DNA of 64,000 nt, from assembly GCF_932276165.1 (NCBI RefSeq), contig NC_063997.1, forward strand, positions 6,954,001 through 7,018,000, given 5' to 3'. Made by a program: the position numbers and the translations under genes. Source of the stretch: Plutella xylostella (taxonomy: Eukaryota; Arthropoda; Insecta; Lepidoptera; Plutellidae). This document shows, in pieces, positions 50,817-61,900 of the stretch (position 1 is the stretch's first letter; each line of letters opens with the position of its first letter). The notes beneath the pieces are model-generated. The model was not told the origin of the DNA, searched no databases, and worked only from the letters and a program-made list of their open reading frames with translations.

Positions 50817-53800
50817 ATGGATTGGAAGTCGGGATTCATAGTGTGCTGTTTGGTGCTATACGCTGATGGATTTTCAAGTAAGTTTTACATGTTTACATTC
50901 TTTGTCATCGCCTCACAATGCTCTGTACGGATGTTAATGTTATAGTAACATCATTCGTTTTCATTCGTGGAACAATAAAGTTAAGTACAGATTTATGCTC
51001 TTATTTGGTACTAATGGCGGATATGTGTTAAAGGGTTCAATGTTAGGTACATACTTTTGGATAACGCTATTGATTTTCAAAGTAGTAGAGATGGAGTACC
51101 TATAGGTATGCCTGATGTGTAGATAGTTCTTTCATAGAAATCGACGCAACAAAAACACTCGATCTATGGAATCGGATCCGGTCTGTTAAGTATATATTAT
51201 ATAGATAGTAAGACACTATAATAGCACGGGAAAGGGCTCCCCCCGCGCCGGGTATAGCCTGCTTCCATTACCTAATGCACGCATAAAACCAACATCATTC
51301 GCATTGCAGCCCTGCCATAACAAAACAATGAATTACGATCTCGTCTTATAAAGCTGTAAAAGTGAAAAGTATACATCTTTTATTACCTCTAAAGTCGCAC
51401 TTGCCCCAAAATTCGGAAGGTTGTATCCTGCAAGAATTCTTCACATTTCTCGTTTTTAGCCTAAAACGATTTCGTCGTAGGAAATTCCGACCTCTTTTAT
51501 CATGTTTAAGATTTTATTACTGTTACAATTCAAGAGGCAATTTTGTGGTTTTTATTTCAAATTAAATTCGTATTCTTGAAATAATACAGAATGCCTATGT
51601 GGATGGTGACCTCCGTTTTGATCAAGTTGTGCTAAGGTAACTAAACTTGGCCTTTTATGAGTTTATTGACAAGGTCACCTATGTCGGCGCTAAATCTATT
51701 TCAAAGTCAACCAGTCCTAAACGTTCCGCTTCATATGAAATTTGCAAATTATAAAAATACTGGTAAATGAATATTACGGTTCTACCTTTTTTGGCCTAAG
51801 ATTTATTTGCCTAATCTCATATTGCATAGTAACGTTTGGTCAAAGTCTCGTTTGGCCGAAAATCGTACGGCATAGATCTCTTTTAGTAAAAAGTTATTTC
51901 GCATAATCTTGTTTAGCCTAATAATGGTGTGGCCAAATCTTGAATAGCCTAATCCAATCAAAAACATAAATGTGAAATGAAAGCCAAGTTCAATATTATT
52001 ATACTTACCTAAATGCCGAATGTTGACTTCAACAACAAAAGAAGTGAGATCTAAATGGGTGCCAAAGTTCAATGGTCAGTCCTGAAATGTATTTATAAGT
52101 AACAGTATTACATAATCATATCTTCTTATAACATAAAATATTGTATTGTAGCCTAAGGTCTGATTTGGCTACTTTCAAGTTTGTGCCAAAAGAGTTTTAG
52201 ACGAAATGAGTCTTATGCCACATAAGTCTTGGCGAAGTGATGATTCTACCAAAAAAGTTTAGACCTTACGAGTTATGCGAAACGAGTCTAGGGCAATAAA
52301 GATTTGGCGAGATGAGGGGAACCCGAATATTACAAATGACCAGATTTTGAACCATATCCCAGTTCAGGCCTCTTCCTGAACTCTTCACTTATTGTACTTC
52401 GTGAGGTCTAAACTGCCGAGTTCTAATATGCAGGTTTCCTCACGATGTTTTCCATCACCGTAAGAGCGATAGTAAAGAACTCATTGGTACATGTCAGCGC
52501 CGGAATTCGAACCCGCATCTCTGGCGTGAGAAGCGCCCGGGCGCCTGACTTAGCTACCACCGCTCTAGGTATTTACTAATAATGTATGTTATTTACAGAA
52601 TATGGTCGCTCGTGTCGAGACATCGGGTGTCTGAACAGTGAGGTGTGCGTGCTGGCCGAAGACACGTGCTCGTACGGACAGACGTCCAACTGTGGCACCT
52701 ACCCCACGTGCAAGAAGAAGTCACAGGTTGAGGGTAAAGCCTTCATTCTACTTATTATACTCATAAATTGACATAAAGCTTTTTTAAACGTATTTAATTG
52801 TGACGGACGGTTTGTAACTATTCTTTTAAATCCATGCCATGTGGCTGATGTGGCCTTAGGTACGATATTAGGTACACTGGTAAAGTAGGTATATAGGTAT
52901 GTTCCGGCATTTGCTGAGAAAATCATAGGATACTTAGATGACGTTGCGAAGGTAACAACAATGCACTCGAGTCTGCATTGTTCTTACCTATATGCGAAGC
53001 CCACGTCATTTACAATGGAAAAAGGATTCTACGTTTGGCAAGGTCTGAAACTTACTTCACAGTAAATTATTTACATAAATATCCATACTAATACTATAAC
53101 TGTCAATGTTCCAGGCTCACACTCCGAGCCAGCGCAGCCGTCTGTGCCGAAACCGAAGCCGTACGTCCCGCCGCGAGACGACGCGCCTCCCAACTACCCG
53201 CCCCCTGTGCCGCCCGGCAACAACTCTCCTTACGGCAACAACGGGGGATCCCCCTACGGAGGAAGCAACCCTTACGGAGGAAGCAGCAATCCTTATGGAG
53301 GAAGCAACAACCCCTACGGAGGAAGCAACCCCTACGGCGGCACCCATGGCGGTAGCAATCCCTATGGCAGCAACAGCGGCGGCGGCAGTCCCTATGGCAG
53401 CAACAGCGGCGGCGGCAGTCCCTACGGCAGCAACCACGGCGGCAGCAACCCGTACGGAGGATCCAGCTACGGAGGCGGCGGTGGTTCGTCTGGAGGCTTC
53501 GGCTCCGGCGGCAAGGGAGACCCGCTGCAGTCCATCCTCAACACCATCAACAAGTACGCGAGCGGCGGCGGCGGTGGCGGCGGCGCGGGCGGCAGCGGTG
53601 GCCTAGGAAACGTCTTCGGCAGCATTCTCGGTAACCTATCCAAGAACGGCGGCCTCACCTCGTTCCTGGGCACCAACACTAGGCCCATTATGGAGAACCC
53701 CGGCTACTCGCGCCATTCTAATTCGCAATATTCTCAACCAGGAAATCAACCGCCGGCTCAGAACAGGAACTATAATCAGCAGCATGCTAAGTACAATAGT

Positions 53801-53845
53801 GGGACCACCTACAGGCCCGCTACGTACGGGTGGAGAGCTAGGTAA
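50817..53845 (+). CDS. Secreted Cys-knot-like and PYGG-repeat protein (three coding exons)
   Basis: Coding exons are 50817-50877, 52599-52733 and 53115-53845; they join in frame (927 nt, 308 residues) with GT-AG introns (donors GTAAGT and GTAAAG; acceptors TTACAG and TCCAG). Exon 1 encodes a signal peptide, MDWKSGFIVCCLVLYADGFS. Exon 2 has six cysteines (26, 31, 37, 44, 52, 58) in a compact stretch, likely three disulphides. Exon 3 has no cysteine: a Pro-rich linker (about 71-101), roughly ten PYG(G/S/N) repeats (about 103-190), a Gly-rich run, the helix-like GDPLQSILNTINKYA, another G/L segment, and a Gln/Asn/Tyr-rich tail. This plan suits an extracellular structural protein (cuticle, silk-like or eggshell); the exact family is not recognised. 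Exon 3 is strongly GC-rich. Frames on other strands over it are shadows. Confidence 0.85.
51785..52320. repeat. Degenerate short-motif array in two opposing halves
   Basis: From about 51785 to 51955 the sequence is a string of variants of a roughly 17-base module such as TCGTTTGGCCGAAAATCGTA, GGTCAAAGTCTCGTTTGGCC and TTAGCCTAATAATGGTGTGG. From about 52150 to 52320 the same kind of module runs in the reverse direction (TTATGCGAAACGAGTCTAGG, ACGAAATGAGTCTTATGCC). It lies in intron 1 of the PYGG-repeat gene. The layout resembles foldback elements with subterminal arrays; no clean termini were found. Confidence 0.6.
52402..52566 (-). mobile_element. tRNA-headed SINE, second family, copy 2
   Basis: On the - strand the head near 52566 has GGTAGCTAAGTCAGGCGCC and GCGGGTTCGAATTCCGGCGC, and the body has CATCGTGAGGAAACCTGCAT, matching the copy at 40965-41275. 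It sits in intron 1 just 32 bases before exon 2, close to the branch-point and polypyrimidine region. Confidence 0.8.
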
Positions 53846-55151
53846 ATACCACAATGATAAATTACAGTACGGCAGAATTGAAGAGTTCCTATTGGCTACC
53901 TGCACCGCTATATATCACCGCCTATTGGTAAATTACGGAATCTCAGCTTATAGTTCGGTCACCCAATGAGAACTCTGAAATGTGTCATACTATACCAGCT
54001 TTATCAGATGTGCTTGGCACAAAAGGGTCAATAATAATATTAATGGTCCTGTCTAGTTAAATACGTATACAAGATAGAGTTTACCAAGCGCATCTGAAAG
54101 AGTATGTTTCTAGTGGTTGGTGTGGCTTTTCCTATAACTAAATGTATTAATTTTATTTTAGCTTTGCATGAAACAGCACTAACTTTTTAATATGAAATTG
54201 GTTGCAACTATGTGATGTAAAAGTGAAAATGAATCAGATTATACAAATTAAAAAAAAGTTATAAAACAAGTGTAAGAACTCTCAGTTTCCACTGTTATTA
54301 ATTATAACATTTAATATTCGTTTAAGTTTTAACTCATATCTACACTCCTAGCCTACGCAATATTCTTAACTTATTATTAATAAACCAAAGTGGTTATAAT
54401 ATTATTTTGATTTTAATAATTATTTTATATCTATAATAACAATTTTGGTGTTAGACTACTCACCAAATGCACTAATGCTATAATTTAAGTCACAAACTAA
54501 AATGTATTAATTGGCACACTGGCTTGGGTTAATTTCATTAAAACTGTACAGAAACAGTAAAATTTCATTGATTGGTGTAAATACACTGTAAGTATTGTGA
54601 ATCTCCACTATTTATGAGGCTATCTAAAACTGGAAATGTCTCTTATATCGACACAGTAAATTTATCGTAAAAATATGTAATAATAAGCTAAAATAATTAT
54701 AAATTCTAGATTCAGCACATTTATATTTTTTGCCTGATATTTTGTTTTTTTTATTTTATATTCTTAGATGTTGCGCTGTGTACAAAAGCCATGCTATACT
54801 CGTATTCAAAGCTTAATATTTCTGTTTAGTGAGTCGACCTGTAGTTATGTTTTACTATTTATTTATGAACTTGCCAGTTGGCTTTTATTTTACTATCAGT
54901 TTTAAGAACAGATTAGATTATGTGCCATATTTTATCATGTGTAAACTTTCTCCTTTTCAGCTTTACAGTGTGTCTCATATACCTGACTCAACTGTACGTC
55001 AACTGTATGACCCAGACCTAGATTTAATATTAATACTATAATATACCTAACATAGATTTAACCAAGTTAAAAACCGTTTATCATGATTTAATCGTGATTT
55101 TCAACATCCACATGCCTTATTTATACTTAAAGAAATGTATTTCCAAATAAA
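53846..55151 (+). other. Probable 3' UTR and convergent intergenic space
   Basis: AT-rich non-coding DNA after the PYGG-repeat stop codon. AATAAA signals occur at 54379-54384 and 55146-55151; either could end the transcript. No other gene is seen up to the 3' end of the MBOAT7-like gene. Confidence 0.4.
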
Positions 55152-55656
55152 ATTGTTTTACATAATAATGCATGAGAAAGCAAGAGGTAGGATTGACTTA
55201 TTTTATCCTTTCAATAAAAGTGTATGATGTAGTTCTGGGCATTTAAATAATATAAAACACTGTAATTATATTAGATCTTCTTTAATAAAACAAATATACA
55301 ACATTTTGATTTTCTTTACTATATCAACTTGTACAAAATAGGATAAAGACTAGAAAATTATAAATATAAAAAATCTCCATGATAATATATTATATAAAAT
55401 GACATGAAATGCCGTTTGGAATGTTTCGGAAAAACATAATTTCTCTTAAAACTAAAACCCATAAATCACTTAAGTATCTATAATATTCAATGGAACCAAC
55501 CAATATTAAAAATAATCTCAAACAATGTAATTTCACATATTATGACCCCAGCTGAAACCCGCTGCTTATATTTATGTCATGTTCATTTTGAATAACTTTA
55601 CAAACAAGTAGGTATATGTAGTAAGTATCCTTAGCTAATTTCTAAATCACCTCCAT

Positions 55657-55662
55657 TTTATT
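55657..55662 (-). terminator. Candidate poly(A) signal of the MBOAT7 gene
   Basis: AATAAA on the - strand about 250 bases after the stop codon at 55911. Another, at 55838-55843, is only 68 bases after the stop. Which is used cannot be told from sequence. Confidence 0.4.
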
Positions 55663-55910
55663 GCTAAATGTAATAAAACAACCGATCCCCAACTACTATT
55701 TATAACCTACGTTTTTTTATTTGTACCTAAATACTAATCAGATCCATATAAAAATATGTTTTTCTCCTGGTAGCTGAATTCTCTACCGCACGCCATTCGA
55801 GTCTAGTGCTAGAATTTCTTGCAAATTGGTAACTACTTTTATTGCGTTTGCGGTTGGTCGAGAATTACCCCGATGCCAGATGGTACGATACTTCAACAAA
55901 GCTTACACAT

Positions 55911-58900
55911 TTACTTACTAGGTTCAACAACTTCAGACTTCTCCCTAACGACCTTAGGTCTGCACATCAGGTGCACCTGGTTGAGCACTAGACCTAGTAC
56001 TAGGAACACCAGCCACACTCCGTACCAGTAGTGGTATACCGAGGAGTAGTAGATCCAGATGCGGTCGAAGGTCAGAAGAAGGAAGGCGGCGGCTTGGTAC
56101 GACTCTGAATGCGATCGCAGGAACCACATGATGAAGCCGATTACTTTCTTTGTCTGGAAATGGTTAAATTATAATCTGAGTTTGTTTGAATGTTTTACTA
56201 TGATTACGAATTCATTGTTCTAGGTAACTGACGGAGTGACTAATTATCTCAACTATGTAAGTGTTTTGCCATGAGGTCATATATTAGGTGGCGGTTGATA
56301 GGTTAATGAGTTCTTAATAAGGCATTAAGCTGGGAGGGCTCTAGATAAGACATTACTATACAGTACATGTGTACAAACAGTTATGGTATAAATTCTCACG
56401 ATTATTATTCAATATTTTTATGGCACGCTAACCTAGTACGCCTATTATTATGGTCTCTCAGAATCTATTAAGTACCTACTCATAAAGAGTATCTAGTAAA
56501 CGTAAAGAAATACTTACGGTTCCAGTAGCATTCTTGTAATAGAGTTTGTAGTAGATATCTTCCGCCATGAGGTAGAAGGGACACGCGTAGATGCAGAAGA
56601 AGTAGCCGGCATGGAAGCCGTGCCAGATCACTGATACGAACAACGCGGCGTGGATCCTGGAAAGTGCGTTTTGTACTCATTAATAAGGTAAGAATTTGTT
56701 TTACATGTACTAATAATTTATCTATTTACTTTAGATCTTCCTAGAACGCCTGCTGCCAAGCTGTTTTCTATTATGTTTTTATAATCCAATGCAAGCCGCC
56801 GCACTTATAAGATACAATTGAAACGTCACTCAGAAAAGCTCCTTTCAACCCTAAGAAAATCATACTATGAAAAATTAACATTCAACATCGTCACTCACTT
56901 CAAAGGTTTAACCGGGAACCGTTTGTAGACGACCATGGCCACCCAGTACTGGACGGCCTTGTTCCAGACCTTCATGGAGTCCCGCAGCGTCACCACGGTC
57001 TCGCAGCCCCACACGTCCATCGACTCTATGGTCGCGAAGTCGTACTGGGATTTCTTAGCTTCCTCCTCTGACCTGCAAGGGTACCGGAATTTTTTTTTAA
57101 CCATTTTACCAATTTACTGAAGTGATGATAAGATACTTTATCATTTAATTTCTCCAGGTATTTATTATTAGTTATGTCTGGATTTTTATGCAATAAACTC
57201 CAGACATAATCCACAAGCAGGCAAGTGTATTGTTTGACACCCTCTGGCCATTGTACTAATGACGGCGGAAGATAGTGTAAAGTGTTGTTGTACTCCTTGG
57301 GAGAGAAATATGTCCACTGTTTATTGAAAGAACGAAAGAAAGAAAAAGAAAATACATTTATTTCACACACACACGGAAACAACACAAAAATAAATAATAA
57401 AAAAAGGTAAAGGAAAATGAGCAAGGGTGTTGCTTCCCGGTGCAGAAACGGATTCTAGCTCAGCTTGGTGCTATGATAAACCATAGCGCTGGTTTTCAGC
57501 TAGACTAGCTTCAGATTGACTGATGATGATGACTCTAGATATACATGTAGAGGGGCAATTAGGTAACACTTTTTACACATGGGTTTATGGTAATGAATGC
57601 AACTTAAATTGAAACTTTTCTTATTCAGCTATAAAGCAACAACTTAACTTACATTTGTTTCAACTTCAAGTAGCCAACAGTCGGCCCATGGCCGGTCTTG
57701 TTCCTTCCCTGCACTGGGTAGGCACCGAAGCCAGAAGAAGTGCACACACTCTCGGCAAGGGTCATACCAGCATAGATCCTTTGACGGAATGCTGCAAATA
57801 GCACCCATGGGTACATCATCCTGTACAGGAAGTGGCGATTGTTGTGCTCTTCTGTTAATACATACTGAAATAACACAAAAGAATGGCTTTTAATTGAATC
57901 TCATCTAAATCCTAACTAATATTATAAATGCGAAAGTAAATGTGTCTGTCTGTCTGTCTGTTACTCTTTCACGCCAAAACTACTGAACGGATTTGAATGA
58001 AATTTGGTATGCATATGGTATAGACCCTGGGAAAGAACATAGGCTACTTTTTATCCCAGAATTACCACAGGAAAACTTTTTAAGGCGAAGCGAAGCTCGC
58101 GGGAACAGCTTTTTTTTTTTTTTTTTTTTCATATTTTGTTTGCCAACATGCAATCGGTTTAATATAACCATAAGCAGTTCATTTCATGTTTATGATTGGC
58201 TTTGCAGGCATACCCTTCCATTGTCAGGCTGCCTTCTTAATGTATTATTGGTCTATGTTATCCCAGATATTTTTTCTTTTTAGTCTTCTGGTGGGTACAT
58301 TACTGGTAAGGTCAGTGGCCAGTTTGTTTGGGTGGTTTACAATCCTGTCTCGGTAGGTTCTTGTAAGTTTTGCAACCTCCTCTCTCACGGTAGGCATTTT
58401 CAAATATTCATGCACCTCATCCATTCTGGTGAACCAGGGTGCATTTACTATGGCTTTGAGTACTCCGTTTTGAAATCTTTGTAGGATTTCAATATTTGTT
58501 TGGCTTGCTGTTCCCCACAGTTGAATACCGTAAGTCCACACGGGTTTCAGGACTGTTTTGTAACACAACAATTTATTTTCGAGCGATAGTCTAGATTTTC
58601 TACCCATAAGCCACTCCAATGATCGGTATCTCTGATTTAGCTCGTCTCTTTTTTTCTGGATATGGCATTTCCAAGTTTGTTTCCTGTCTAAGTGGAAGCC
58701 CAGGTACTTTACAGTAGATTGATGGGGGAGCACTTCATTTCCAAGTTTCACTGGAGGGCAGTCTTTTTTCCTTAAGGTAAATGTGACATGATTCGACTTA
58801 GTTGCGCTAGCCTTTATTCGCCAATCTTTCATCCATTTATTAACTTTATCTAAATGGCTCTGTAACATTTCAGATGCCAGATTGTTATTTTCATCGGAAG

Positions 58901-61900
58901 CAAGAACCGCGGTATCGTCTGCAAAGGTAGCGGTCATCACATTGTCTGATTCAGGCACATCAGCAGTATAGAGTAGGTACAGCGACGGTCCCAGCACTGA
59001 GCCCTGAGGGACTCCTGCATTGATCTCGTAGAACTCTGAGACTGAGTCATTAATCTTGACATAAAATATGCGATGTTCTAAATATGACTTTAGTAGTAGG
59101 TACAAGTTGTGGGGCAGTGACTTTTTCAACTTGTAGAGCAGGCCATTATGCCAAACCTTGTCAAAGGCTTGTTGCACGTCCAAAAATACTCCTGAGCAGT
59201 ACTTCTTACATTCCAGAGCTTCCCTAATGTGTTCGCAGACCCTGTGTACTTGTTCAACAGTGGCATGGTTTTTTCTAAACCCAAACTGGTGGTCAGGGAT
59301 AGTACTGGCGTCTTTTAGGCTTTGATTTAATCGAGCGCTGATTATTTTTTCTAGTACTTTCGATAGCACTGGTAGCAAGCTGATTGGCCGGTACGAGGAA
59401 GTCAGGTGCGGAGGCTTTCCAGGTTTAGGTACCATTTTTATCTGTGAGACTTTCCATACACGAGGAAAGTATGACATTCTCAATATAGCATTGAACAGTG
59501 TGGTTATAAATACTATTGCCTTTTTAGGAAGTTCTTTTAGTATCTCCGCTGTTATTAGGTCAAATCCTGGTGCCTTTTTTAGTTCCAGTAGTTTTATTGT
59601 ATTCCGGACCTCTGTCGGTGTGCAGTGTTGTAAGGGCAGACTGAGTTGTAGGTCAGATTCAAGAAACTTTCTAACTTCTTCATCTAATGTGTCTGTTCCC
59701 ATGCTGCTGTTCGGTTGGAACACATCACTTAGGAATAAGCCATAGGCTTCAGCTCTTTCAGGGTCCGTTTTAGCCCACGTGCCACGATCCGTTTTTAGGG
59801 GATGTTGAGCCAGTTGTGGTTTGTTTCGTGATTTGACAGTTTTCCACAGGGAGTTTTCAACTTTTGCTGGTGTTTTGGCTGTCAAGTTTTCTAAGCGCTG
59901 TTGCAATGTTTCATTTTCAATTTCCACAAGAAACCTTTTGAGGCTTGCAGCTGACTTGTTGTATTCCCGTTTATCTGCTGGATGCCGGCTATTCTGCCAA
60001 ATGCGTCGAAGTCTACGTTTTTCTAAAACTTTCTGCTTAACAATAAACGGAAGATTGGAGTGTGCTTCATTATTAGATGATTTCTTCTGGGATGGAGTAC
60101 TTGCCCATGCTGCTCTTTGTATGGATGTTATGATATGTTCGGTGGCAGTATCTATATCATCTTCACTTTTCAGACAAAGGTTGAGATTTAAGTTTTCATT
60201 AAGATGTCTCCTGAAGTTTTCCCAATCTGTGTGATTGTTGCACAGGTACGGATTGGCGGGACGTTCAATAATGGTATAGCTCAGAGTCGCTATGACTGGT
60301 GTATGATCCGAGGATGAGTCATGGCAGCTTTCTACTGACAGAAAGTGAGTCTGCACGCCTTTGTAGATAAAGAAGTCCAACAGATCTGGGAGTTTTTGTG
60401 GGTCAGTAGGCCAGTATGTTGGTTCACAAGTTGTCAGGGCATTAAGCTTGTGGTAGTCCATGCTCTTTTTTAAGTTGCGTCCTCGTGTTGTGGTGAGGCG
60501 TGATCCCCACTGTAGATTCTTTGCATTCCAGTCCCCTCCGACAATAAATCTATGACCAAGTGACTCGAAGAAACTATTGAAGTCCTCTTCTGTAGTCTCT
60601 GGGTTTCTCTTTTGTTTTGGCGAGCAGTAGATGGATGTTATTGTGATTGGACTTTGTTTATCATGTATCATTATTGAAGTTGCCTGTATTTTGGTTGATC
60701 TATACTCTGGAAGTAATTGGTGCTGGATGGTATTTTTTATAATAATTGCAGTGCCTGCATGAGAGGTGTTATCAGGGTGGTATGTAGCATAGGTACTATA
60801 CCCCTCCAAATTAAAAGGTGTCTTTTCTGTTAGATGAGCTTCAGATATAAGAAGTATATCAAGTTTTTGAATATTCAGTAATATTTTAACTTCTTGTTTT
60901 TTACCAATCAGTCCGTTCACATTCCAAGTTGCAACTCGTAGGGCCATATTATTTGACTAACTTGTTCACGATGGTTGTCAAGAGACCCATTAAGGTACTC
61001 ATGTGATCAATAAGGCGATCTAATTTCTTCGTTTGTTCTGAAAGTATTGTTTCAAGGCTACCTGTTACTCCTGCTGTGGCTTGGGCATATGTTTTGTTTC
61101 CCAGATTTGGTGTGTATTCGTACCTGCCTGAATTTGGTTCCTCGGGGTTCTTATTTTCTTGTTGGTTTGGCTTGGCTGATTTGTTGTTTATTCTGGAGCC
61201 AAATTTCCTCTTCTCAATTTCTTTGAAAACTCTGCATCCTCTGTAGTTGGCAGCATGACCTTCTAGGCACAGGGCACACTTGGCTGGTTCTTGTCTGTCC
61301 TTTTTAGGACAGTCTGCTGTGTTGTGGCTTTCAGCACACTTAACACACCTGTATGGTCGCATACAATAGTTCTTGGTGTGACCATATTGTTGGCATCTCT
61401 TGCATTGGGGGATTGTGTTTTTCCGTATTGGATCTTCTATTTTGACACTCGTGTGATAGATGTATTTAATATTTTTTACTTCACTATTATTGGGCCCAGG
61501 TTCTAGGTTAACAAACCAGGTTGACAGTGGTGTCTTAGTGGATCCATGACGTGCATTTATGATTTCCCCTTTAACTGTGTTTCCGGTTTCCTCTATGACG
61601 TCTTTTATGGCTTGGATAGGTGTTGAATGGTGAAGGTTTTTTATGACAATCCTACACGGTCTCTCACTTTTTGGTACAAAGGTGTGACCAATCAGTTGTT
61701 TTTCACGAACCACTGCCATTATCTTTTTGTATGCATCCATATTTTCAGTAGAAACTCTCATTTGATTTTTGGTGACAATCTTGAATGAGTATTGCGTTTT
61801 ATCTAATACCACTTCAATGGTTTCTTTCAGTTTTGTTACATTTTTAATGCCATATAGCATAATTGGTGGTGGCTTCAACGTTTTCGACGTAACTTCAACT

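Noticed and set aside
53106..53606. Long Thr/Ala-rich frame on the + strand, and Ala/Val-rich frames on the - strand
   Set aside because: They are shadows of the GC-rich PYGG repeats in exon 3 of the secreted-protein gene. The chosen frame joins in phase with the signal-peptide and cysteine exons.
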